Of a DNA stretch of 64,000 nucleotides, positions 32,743-39,430 are shown in pieces. The notes beneath the pieces are model-generated. The model did not search any database, was not told the DNA's origin, and saw only the letters and a list, made by a program, of their open reading frames with translations. A program made the translations under genes and the position numbers. Position 1 is the stretch's first letter; each line of letters opens with the position of its first letter. This stretch comes from UKL13-3 sp964392775 (GTDB lineage: Bacteria; Bacteroidota; Bacteroidia; UKL13-3): assembly GCA_964392775.1 (NCBI GenBank), contig CAYMRD010000009.1, positions 1 through 64,000 on the forward strand, in the 5' to 3' direction.

Positions 32743-33378
32743 TTACTTGCTTAAGTTAATTTTTTCATAATACATTTTGAGTGTCTCAACAGGGTTGTCG
32801 GCATTCATTATTCCCGATACAACGGCAATACCTGAATAACTTAACCGGTTAAGCAGGTGTATATTTTCAGGTTTTATTCCCCCTGCCAAAAATATCGGCA
32901 ACGAAGTAATCTTTCGTGCTTCTTTGATGGTGTCAAAAGTTACCAATTCGCAACTGTTTGCTGTTGTTGAAGGGAATATTGAACAGAAGGAAATATAGTC
33001 TAAATTGTTTTCGTCAGCCCATTTTACAATTGACAAATCATTGCCACAGGTTATTCCCATAATCATTTCTTTTCCCAAGTTCTGTTTTAGCTGATTAAAA
33101 TTGTCAGGCACAGTATCAAAGTGAACGCCATCTAATTCTATATCTAACAGTAAGCTCCATTGATTATTGATAAGCACGGGAATGTTTTGCGGTCGGCATA
33201 AAGTAGAAATTTCATTTATAAGTTCTTTGACATTACAATCTGTTTTAAAATTATTCCAAATCTGCACTGCAACAATTTTTCCGTTTATTGCCTGTTGCAG
33301 TTTGGTCAATAACGTGTTTCGGTCTATTGAGGGGTCAATAACCAGGTAAATACCATTTTGTATTGTCTTTTTCATCAT
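32743..33378 (-). CDS. Divergent ThiE/TenI-like TIM-barrel protein
   Basis: About 211 residues from ATG at 33378, which overlaps the upstream stop codon as ATGA; a second ATG follows at 33375. The barrel pattern is that of thiamine-phosphate synthase: IPVLINNQW (ThiE LINDR position), LDGVHFDTV (GADGVHLGQ position), GITCGNDLSIVKWADENNLD (HS position), SFCSIFPSTT (GPIFPT position), PIFLAGGIKPENIHLL and GIAVVSGI at the phosphate end. The classical QLR.K substrate segment is replaced by VQIWNNF, and Arg of NDR by Gln-Trp. It may therefore act on a different pyrophosphorylated pyrimidine or thiazole, or act like TenI. Placed in a TPP-riboswitch operon, a thiamine-related role is likely. Confidence 0.72.
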   Translation of the reverse strand: MMKKTIQNGIYLVIDPSIDRNTLLTKLQQAINGKIVAVQIWNNFKTDCNVKELINEISTLCRPQNIPVLINNQWSLLLDIELDGVHFDTVPDNFNQLKQNLGKEMIMGITCGNDLSIVKWADENNLDYISFCSIFPSTTANSCELVTFDTIKEARKITSLPIFLAGGIKPENIHLLNRLSYSGIAVVSGIMNADNPVETLKMYYEKINLSK

Positions 33379-34433
33379 TTTAATCCTGAATGAAAGGCTT
33401 TGAAAAATGCAGCCCAATAAGGGTCTTCTTCTATATATTCCAAAGCAGATGCTGTTCCATTTTTAACCAGTTTAATACCCTTTTCCTTTTCGCATATTTC
33501 TCCTATGCTGACACACGCTATATTATTTTTTGTCAATTGGTTGATTATATCTTCTGTGCTTTCTTTTTTGCAGGTAATTATCATAGAACCCGCACCAATG
33601 CAGTATCTTGGGTCTAAATCAAAAATTTTGCATACGGATAACTGCACTTCTTCAACAGGAAGTTTTTCATTGTAAATTATTGCTCCATTATCCGAAGCAA
33701 CGGCAAGCTCATAAATAGCTCCCAGCACACCGCCTTCGGTCACATCGTGCATAGCTGTTATATGGTTTTGGTTTTTACCATTCTCACCGACAGCTATTAA
33801 CGCATCCTGCAATGATGATATATGATAAAATGAATTACAGGCTTGTCGGTATATTTCCGTTCCTGCTTTGCTCTTAACTGTTTCGGGAAAGCTCATTGCA
33901 AGAATAGCGGAAGAAGATATTGCACAGCTTTTCGTTACCAGAATGCTATCGCCCGGTTGTGCAAATTTTGACACAAGCATTTTTTCTTTCGGTGCTATGG
34001 TTATAAATGTTCCCCCGCCTGCAATGGTAGAATTTTGTCCTTCAATAAATCCGGTATGTCCTCCGGTTATAGCAACTCCTATTTGAGAACAGTATCGATG
34101 AATATAGTCCCAATATGTTTTGAAATCATCTTTTGAAAATGAGGCAGGAAGGTTTAAAACAAATTGCCCATACATAGGTGCAAAACCTGTGGTTGCCATA
34201 TCGTTTGCCATCAGATGAACAGATAGCCAGGCAGATTCACTTAAACCAAGCGAAGGAATGAGCGATAATGGGTCGCTTGTGAGTGCCATTGCCATTCCTG
34301 CCTGCAAGTCAACAATAGAAACATCTACACCGAATCGTGAACCTATGATTACTTCAGGGCGTTTTAGTCCGCATCTGTTGCGAATAAATTGTTCAAACAA
34401 ATGATGTTCTATTTTTCCAAGTTTCTTGCTCAT
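33375..34433 (-). CDS. AIR-synthase/HypE/ThiL superfamily protein
   Basis: A 352-residue PurM-type ATP-binding protein. The N-terminal half has SRFGVDVSIVDL, LTSDPLSLIPSLGLSESAW and VHLMANDMATTGFAPMYGQF, matching the metal and ATP region of ThiL, HypE and SelD. The C-terminal half has MHDVTEGGVLGAIYELA, the superfamily Asp-x-Thr-x-Gly-Gly signature, and CIGAGSMIITC. It is not a clear ThiL, HypE or SelD by motif. In a TPP-riboswitch operon the most natural guess is an ATP-dependent phosphorylation or dehydration of a thiamine-like intermediate. It abuts the methyltransferase stop codon exactly and overlaps the ThiE-like start. Confidence 0.78.
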   Translation of the reverse strand: MSKKLGKIEHHLFEQFIRNRCGLKRPEVIIGSRFGVDVSIVDLQAGMAMALTSDPLSLIPSLGLSESAWLSVHLMANDMATTGFAPMYGQFVLNLPASFSKDDFKTYWDYIHRYCSQIGVAITGGHTGFIEGQNSTIAGGGTFITIAPKEKMLVSKFAQPGDSILVTKSCAISSSAILAMSFPETVKSKAGTEIYRQACNSFYHISSLQDALIAVGENGKNQNHITAMHDVTEGGVLGAIYELAVASDNGAIIYNEKLPVEEVQLSVCKIFDLDPRYCIGAGSMIITCKKESTEDIINQLTKNNIACVSIGEICEKEKGIKLVKNGTASALEYIEEDPYWAAFFKAFHSGLK

Positions 34434-35156
34434 TTATTTTACGTCATTCAGTTGTATATATAATCCAAAAAAATCGCCTAATGGCAAGTTCCATTGCTGA
34501 ACGGGAAACCATTTGGGAAGCCCTGTGCATGTCCAGTGAATAGTGTATTCCCTTCCTTCTAATGCTTTGTGTATGATGTCGCTTAATTTTTTTGGCGTGT
34601 AGAAAGTAGCCGTAATATAAAAAGGATTTTTTCCGAACAGTTGTTGCACTCTCCTTCTCACCACTTTGGTAGAGTTTCTGTTCATCATTCCCATAGCAAT
34701 GCCGTATTTTCCAACCCTTGCCGCTTCCCTGATAACTTTTACAGGGTCTTTGTAATACTCAAACGTGGTGATAAAGGCAAGTGCATCAAAACTGTGGTCT
34801 TTGAAGGGCATATAATGTGAATCAGCCATTACCAAATCTCCTTCAAACAGATGCACGGCTTGTGAAAGCATCAATGGAGAAATGTCACCACCGGTGGCCT
34901 TTATTCCAATCTCTTTCCACCAACGGGTAAAACGTCCTGTGCCGCAACCAAACTCAAGCAGCGTTTTTACCCGTTTGTCATTAGAAACAAGTTGTTCCAT
35001 TACTTTTTTCTGCCACACTTCGGCACGTTTGTACCTGCCTTCGTACCATTGCTCATACGTGTCGGTATGTTCCCTGTTAAAAAACCATTCAGGTCTGTTT
35101 TGCCAGTTTGTTTGGCTTTGAGGGATAAGTTCAAAATTTGCTTTTTCTATTTCCAT
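34434..35156 (-). CDS. Class I SAM-dependent methyltransferase
   Basis: A 240-residue Rossmann-fold methyltransferase. Motif I is LLEFGCGTGRFTRWW (SAM-binding Gly loop at residues 68-75), followed by GGDISPLML (ribose-binding Asp), LVMADSHYMPFKDHSFDALAF and the motif IV-VI region. The family resembles small-molecule methyltransferases of the Methyltransf_11 type. Its N-terminus (WQNRPEWFFNREHTDTYEQW) is not one I can assign to a named enzyme. It is the first gene after the TPP riboswitch and its terminator, so its expression should fall when thiamine diphosphate is plentiful. The last gene of the operon encodes a Trm112-like protein, a possible activating partner. Confidence 0.85.
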   Translation of the reverse strand: MEIEKANFELIPQSQTNWQNRPEWFFNREHTDTYEQWYEGRYKRAEVWQKKVMEQLVSNDKRVKTLLEFGCGTGRFTRWWKEIGIKATGGDISPLMLSQAVHLFEGDLVMADSHYMPFKDHSFDALAFITTFEYYKDPVKVIREAARVGKYGIAMGMMNRNSTKVVRRRVQQLFGKNPFYITATFYTPKKLSDIIHKALEGREYTIHWTCTGLPKWFPVQQWNLPLGDFFGLYIQLNDVK

Positions 35157-35171
35157 TTTATTATTGTATTA

Positions 35172-35211
35172 AAACAAAAACTCCATTCCTGTTGGTAGCC
35201 AAAGAATGGAG
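35172..35211 (-). terminator. Riboswitch-linked intrinsic terminator
   Basis: On the minus strand CTCCATTC (35204-35211) pairs with GAATGGAG (35181-35188), then TTTTTGTTTT. It lies between the TPP aptamer and the start codon at 35156, so it is the likely expression platform: transcription stops when TPP is bound. Confidence 0.85.
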
Positions 35212-35234
35212 TCTAAAATGAAATATCTTAGCTT

Positions 35235-35314
35235 GCATCCCTACGTTGGCATTATCCAAATCAGGTATCGGGTATAATCTCAGCCCCGACTTTTGGAGTC
35301 GGGACACCCCGTGC
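35235..35314 (-). ncRNA. TPP riboswitch (THI element)
   Basis: Read on the minus strand, the aptamer has ACGGGGTGTCCCG, GGGGCTGAGATTATACCC, ACCTGATTTGGATAATGCC and ACGTAGGGA, matching the THI-box core, including CTGAGA and the ACCTGAT...GGATAATGCC helix. Stem P3 is GTCCCGACTCC/GGAGTCGGG. It is preceded by TACATTTG at the right distance for initiation and followed by a terminator 24 bases downstream. Confidence 0.93.
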
Positions 35315-35325
35315 TTTTGTGATGG

Positions 35326-35333
35326 CAAATGTA
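35326..35333 (-). promoter_or_regulatory. -7 box of the TPP-riboswitch operon
   Basis: TACATTTG on the minus strand, about a dozen bases before the aptamer, fully matching TAnnTTTG. No TTTG is seen at -33. Confidence 0.7.
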
Positions 35334-35425
35334 ATTATTTTTTTGTTGTGAATGAAAACTAATAAAGCAGAAGAATAAGCTGTTGTGTTGGTTTAGTGTC
35401 TGCCTGAAAGTCGGTCGGGTTGTTG

Positions 35426-35479
35426 TCAGGGTTGGGTCGGTCAGGGTTGGGTCGGTCAGGGTTGGGTCGGTCAGGGTTG
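35426..35479. repeat. G-rich 15-bp tandem repeat
   Basis: Three perfect copies of TCAGGGTTGGGTCGG (35426-35440, 35441-35455, 35456-35470) plus a partial fourth. The plus strand has closely spaced GGG, GGG, GG runs, so it could fold into a G-quadruplex. It lies between the riboswitch promoter and the OmpA-like fragment and codes for nothing recognisable. Confidence 0.85.
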
Positions 35480-35486
35480 CCGGTAA

Positions 35487-35617
35487 CTACTCGATAATCA
35501 CTTCTACTCTGCGACACCACTGTGCTTTTTCTATTGAAAAATCTTTATCGTTGAGGCAACGGTGATTGTTATTCATCCTGAATCCGAGAGAAAATTCGTT
35601 CAAAATTTTCACTACCG
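35487..35617 (-). CDS. C-terminal fragment of an OmpA-like protein, cut by assembly gap
   Basis: The minus strand reads NNNHRCLNDKDFSIEKAQWC followed by RRVEVIIE and a stop. The ending resembles the peptidoglycan-binding OmpA domain (RRVEVII). The rest of the gene would lie in or beyond the run of N, but the sequence next to the gap (35618-35639) belongs to the repeat of the neighbouring T9SS gene instead, so this contig end may be wrongly joined. The OmpA assignment rests on a few residues. Confidence 0.4.
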
Positions 35618-35990
35618 ATTTGCAACGGATTAAGCTATANNNNNNNNNNNNNNNNNNNNNNNNNNNNNNNNNNNNNNNNNNNNNNNNNNNNNNNNNNNNN
35701 NNNNNNNNNNNNNNNNNNNNNNNNNNNNNNNNNNNNNNNCATTGAACGGACATAGTTATTCCGAAGCAGGTACATACCGTGACACCTTGCAAACTGCAAC
35801 AGGTTGCGACAGTATTGTTGTAACGCAGTTAACAGTAAGTCCATCGTACAGCATAAACAATGCACAAACCATTTGCAACGGATTAAGCTATACATTGAAC
35901 GGACATAGTTATTCCGAAGCAGGTACATACCGTGACACCTTGCAAACCGCAACGGGTTGCGACAGTATAATTGTAACGCAGTTAACGGTT
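35618..35990 (+). repeat. 153-bp tandem repeat spanning the gap
   Basis: The unit beginning CATTGAACGGACATAG at 35740 recurs at 35893, a period of exactly 153 bp (51 residues, ICNGLSYTLNGHSYSEAGTY then RDTLQTATGCDS...). The last 22 bases before the gap (35618-35639, ATTTGCAACGGATTAAGC...) are also from this unit and connect in phase with the first base after the gap. Confidence 0.9.
35640..35739. other. Assembly gap, 100 N
   Basis: Exactly 100 N, the usual scaffold placeholder of unknown true length. It falls inside a tandem repeat, the likely cause of the break. Confidence 0.98.
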
Positions 35991-36821
35991 AATCCTAAAC
36001 CATCAACTTCGGTTATTACCGGAGAAACAAACCCAGGTTTCAATTCGGAAGAAACATATAGTGTAACCAATACTCTTAATTCAACATACAAATGGGTTAT
36101 TACTAATGGAACACAAATTAGTGGAGACAATACAAATAGCATCATAGTGCGTTGGAACGGTGTTATTGCCAACTCTTCTGTTAAAGTTATTGAAACAAAT
36201 GTTAATGGGTGTTTAGGTGATACTGCCGTGCAAAACGTTTCACTTCCGGTTAATCTTCTTTCGTTAACAGCCCATAAAAATAAGAACAATGTTGACCTGA
36301 ACTGGGTAACAGCAAACGAGCAAAACAACAAAGGTTTTGATGTGGAGCGTTCATTAGATGCACAAGCATTTGAGAATATTGGATTTGTAAAAGGCAACGG
36401 AACAACCAACGCAATAAGCAATTATTATTACTTAGACAATTTAACCGTAAGCAATAAACTACAAACTGCAAATATGCTATACTACCGATTAAAGCAAACA
36501 GATTTTAATGGTAAGTTCGAATACTCACCAGTAGTTGCAGTTGATAACAAGATTAAGCATAACAACAATATTGATATCGTAGCTACACCAAATCCATTTC
36601 AAACAGGTTTCGTGATGAGCATTAACAGTGAAAAGGAAAGCAATGTTCATATCGAAATATATGATGCTCAGGGTAAAAAAACACTAAGTAAAACCCATGA
36701 TATTATTGCCGGAAATACATTACTAAGTATTGAGCATGCAAGCGAATGGAACCCCGGAATTTATTTTATATCAGTTAATATTGATAACGAAAGAAAAACG
36801 CTCAGGATAGTGAAATACTAA
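35740..36821 (+). CDS. T9SS-sorted repeat protein, 5' end missing
   Basis: The C-terminal 360 residues of a secreted protein whose start lies in or beyond the gap. First come two copies of a 51-residue repeat (GHSYSEAGTYRDTLQTATGC, DSIVVTQLTV), typical of Bacteroidota surface proteins. A PKD-like region follows (TGETNPGFNSEETYSVTN...IVRWNGVIANSSVKV), then the fibronectin-like module VDLNWVTANEQNNKGFDVER, and a T9SS type A sorting domain (TPNPFQTGFVMSIN...RKTLRIVKY). It is probably an adhesin or structural surface protein. The number of repeats is unknown because the assembly may have collapsed them. A terminator follows. Confidence 0.85.
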
Positions 36822-36831
36822 TTCCAACTAT

Positions 36832-36882
36832 AAAAAACAGAAACCCATTCCGCAATTATACAGAGTGGGGTTCTGTTTTTTA
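36832..36882 (+). terminator. Intrinsic terminator of the T9SS repeat gene
   Basis: AAAAAACAGAAACCCATTC (from 36832) pairs with GAGTGGGGTTCTGTTTTTT (to 36881) around a loop of about ten bases, with a T run in the right arm. Confidence 0.85.
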
Positions 36883-37030
36883 TTAGATTGCTATATATGT
36901 GATTATTCTGTCAGATACCTCCACAAAACATTATGTCTCACAAGGGCATCAAACTTCACAAAGTTTATTGGGAACACTTAAATGAGTTACTCTGTAGATT
37001 TATTTATCTTGCACACTCATCACAATTTAT

Positions 37031-37807
37031 ATGGATCATTTAGTTTTATACGAAGTAAAAGACCGCATTGGATATATTACTCTCAACCGACCAGAGAAGC
37101 GTAATGCTTTGAGTTTTGAGTTTGTTCAACAAATTAAAGACGCATTTAAAAATGCGGAGGCTGATGCTTCGTGTAAAGTGATTGTATTGCGTGCCAATGG
37201 CGAAGCATTTTGTGCCGGAGCCGATTTGGCGTATCTGCAACAATTGCAACAAAATACCTACGATGAAAATTTGGCCGACTCCCGCCATTTGATGGAGCTG
37301 TTTCAGTTGATTTACAACTCTAAAAAAGTGGTGATTGCCCAGGTGAATGGAGCGGCTCTTGCAGGTGGCAACGGGCTTGCAACTGTATGTGATTTTTGTT
37401 TTGCCACACCCACCTCAACGTTTGGATATACCGAAGTAAAGATTGGTTTTGTTCCGGCCATTGTGATGGTGTACCTCACCCGCAAAGTACCGGAGAAAAC
37501 GGCTCGTCAGCTATTGCTTACAGGCGATGTGTTTACAGCCGATAAAGCCTTGGGCTATGGGTTAATCAATGAAGTGGTAGAAGCCAACTTACTCGAAGAA
37601 ACGGTTTATAATTTTGCCTCACGTTTATGCAAACAAACATCAGCACAATCACTTGCTTTGGTTAAAGAAATGCTGGCGGAAGTGCAACATCTAACATTGG
37701 AAGAAGGCCTCGACTACGCAGCTCGCATGAATGCAACGGCCCGTGCAACCGATGATTGCAAAAAGGGAATTGCTGCGTTTTTGAGTAAAGAGAAGTTGAG
37801 TTGGTAA
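37031..37807 (+). CDS. Enoyl-CoA hydratase/isomerase family protein
   Basis: A 258-residue crotonase-fold enzyme. It has the N-terminal LNRPEKRNALSF, the oxyanion-hole segment ANGEAFCAGADLAYLQ and the second oxyanion glycine AALAGGNGLATVCDF, and a Glu in TEVKIGFVPAIV at the position of one catalytic Glu of hydratases. Its reaction could be enoyl-CoA hydration in fatty-acid or branched-chain amino-acid breakdown, or methylglutaconyl-CoA hydration. It stands alone between a T9SS gene and the CarH-like regulator, so context does not decide. Confidence 0.88.
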   Translation: MDHLVLYEVKDRIGYITLNRPEKRNALSFEFVQQIKDAFKNAEADASCKVIVLRANGEAFCAGADLAYLQQLQQNTYDENLADSRHLMELFQLIYNSKKVVIAQVNGAALAGGNGLATVCDFCFATPTSTFGYTEVKIGFVPAIVMVYLTRKVPEKTARQLLLTGDVFTADKALGYGLINEVVEANLLEETVYNFASRLCKQTSAQSLALVKEMLAEVQHLTLEEGLDYAARMNATARATDDCKKGIAAFLSKEKLSW

Positions 37808-38022
37808 GGAGTTCACGCAGAGGTGCTGAGCCGCAGAGGAGAGAGGCGCGGTCTGTAGGAATCCATTCAAGGTTTCGCTCCTCTGGAGCTCCAACTTTAC
37901 GTTGATGGATTGGCTATAGAGGTATGCCTCCTCCGGAGGCTAAATATCTCTGTGCCTCTCTTTCTCTGTGGTGGAATATTCCTTGCCGTTTCTCTGTGTG
38001 AAACGCCTTGTTGACGTAATAC
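37808..38022. repeat. Dispersed repeat debris
   Basis: Intergenic sequence composed of short repeat fragments (ACGCAGAGGTGCTGAGCCGC, CCTCCGGAGG, CTCTGTGCCTCTCTTTCTCT) like those at 47.7-48.5 and 52.3-52.7 kb. No gene is seen. Confidence 0.6.
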
Positions 38023-38928
38023 TTAGTTGCGACTATAATTGGCACTGATACCATTTGCAAACTGAATAAAGTCGTCCATCTTTTGTACCAATCGTACATT
38101 TGGGGGGAGCTCCAGCTCACAACACATCAGGCACTGAATACCGGAAAGTAAAACCTGGGCGTTTTCCCAGATACCAGCCAGCTCGTTTACAAATGCCTGT
38201 TTGTTCATATAAGCATTTGCCGAAGTGAGGATGGTAAAAACAAAATCGGGTTGATGGGTTTGCATGGTTTCCTTAAAATCTCGGAGTGGGACTTCTTGTC
38301 CAAGGAACAAGACCTCATGTCCGCGTGAACGTAAAATATAATTGGCAAACAGCAACCCTAAAGTATGTTGTTCGTGCTCGGGTAAAAACAACAAAAAACG
38401 TTTGCGGTTTTCGGCATAACGACCTACGTTTCCATCAATGGCCACATACAATTTTTGCTTGATGATATTGGATGCGAAATGTTCATGTGAAGGATGAATA
38501 GAGCCAACCTGCCACAAAATCCCGGCTTCAATCAAAAACGGAAACACAATCCTGAGCATTGTTTGCTCAAACCCCATTTGAATGGTGCTGGTGGTTAAAA
38601 TATTGTGGAACCCATATTCGTCAAACGACAGCATGCACGAAATAAGATTTTTGATCTGGCTGTCGTAACCTGTGCTTTGTCCCGAGATACCAATGATGAG
38701 GTCGTTGATTTGCTTTTTGCTCAGTCTGGCTATCTCCGAAATTTTATAACCCCGTTTGTTGAGTACACTGATATTGAGAATGTACTTTAAATCATCTTCA
38801 TCGTAATACCTGATATTAGAATCGGTACGTTTGGGTTGCAAAATTCCATAACGCTGCTCCCAAATGCGCAGGGTGTGACAGCGTATGCCCGAAACTGCTT
38901 CAATCTCTTTAATGGAAAAGGTGGCCAT
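38023..38928 (-). CDS. MerR-type regulator with B12-binding domain (CarH-like)
   Basis: A 301-residue transcription factor. The N-terminal MerR winged helix (1-70) reads FSIKEIEAVSGIRCHTLRIW, then EQRYGILQPKR, followed by a helical bundle (about 80-175, with a Trp-containing WQVGSIHPSHEHFAS). The C-terminal Rossmann-like B12-binding domain (about 185-290) has EHEQHTLGLLFANYI, where QH..G occupies the DxHxxG position, and GHEVLFLGQEVP. In CarH/LitR, adenosylcobalamin bound this way makes the repressor light-sensitive. The helical-bundle sequence HPSHEHFAS matches that class. No carotenoid or photolyase gene is nearby, so its targets are unknown. Confidence 0.88.
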   Translation of the reverse strand: MATFSIKEIEAVSGIRCHTLRIWEQRYGILQPKRTDSNIRYYDEDDLKYILNISVLNKRGYKISEIARLSKKQINDLIIGISGQSTGYDSQIKNLISCMLSFDEYGFHNILTTSTIQMGFEQTMLRIVFPFLIEAGILWQVGSIHPSHEHFASNIIKQKLYVAIDGNVGRYAENRKRFLLFLPEHEQHTLGLLFANYILRSRGHEVLFLGQEVPLRDFKETMQTHQPDFVFTILTSANAYMNKQAFVNELAGIWENAQVLLSGIQCLMCCELELPPNVRLVQKMDDFIQFANGISANYSRN

Positions 38929-39430
38929 GCTTAACTATCCGTGATATAACGTTTGCTTCGACAGCAAAATACATAATCATAGAACATCACTCAAGCCCGA
39001 TTGTTTTTCGAGTTTGGATTATACACAGCGCTTAAGTTTGAATACGAATCATATTTCAAATAATAGCCATTAATACCTTTTATTGTTAGTTAATACGATT
39101 TGTAAAGGGTTGTAGAAATGTAAAAGTGTTAGTAAATATTGGTGATGTTGTAATATAGTGTTGATGGTTCATGTATATCCGCAGGTATACCCCAATGCAT
39201 ATTTGGCATGGCTTTGTGTACTCTTTGAGCCTCCTATGTTTGTCTATGCGAATCTTGCCACAAAGTCTCCAAGACTCTAAGTTTCACAAAGTATTGTTGA
39301 GCAATAAATATATCGTTTAGTGGAGTCTCTTCTTCGTGTTTCTCGGGTTTCCAACCTTAAGTTAAACCTTGGTTAACCTGCCGTGGTATACGATTTCGGG
39401 AAGTTATTCGTATTATTACCGCCAATATTC
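38929..39430. other. Intergenic region containing one copy of a 207-bp repeat
   Basis: About 500 bases without a gene. The right half is the dispersed repeat at 39141-39347. The left half is AT-rich and shows nothing I can name, apart from the expected regulator promoter region. Confidence 0.6.
39141..39347 (+). repeat. 207-bp dispersed repeat, copy 1
   Basis: From GGTGATGTTGTAATATAGTG to TTCTTCGTGTTTCTCGG. The same sequence occurs in reverse complement at 48189-48399, nearly identical (a handful of substitutions and one five-base indel). Flanks differ outside these limits. It carries no open frame of note. Confidence 0.9.

Noticed and set aside
33375..34433. Hydrogenase maturation protein HypE or selenophosphate synthase SelD
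   Set aside because: The C-terminal Cys tail of HypE and the N-terminal catalytic Cys/Sec loop of SelD are not visible, and no hydrogenase or selenium gene is nearby. Only the superfamily is assigned.
35426..35479. 15-bp tandem repeat as a CRISPR array
   Set aside because: The copies are directly adjacent with no spacers.
35383..35565. 60-codon plus-strand frame rich in Val-Arg-Val-Gly-Ser
   Set aside because: It is a translation of the 15-bp G-rich tandem repeat with no leader, start context or homology.
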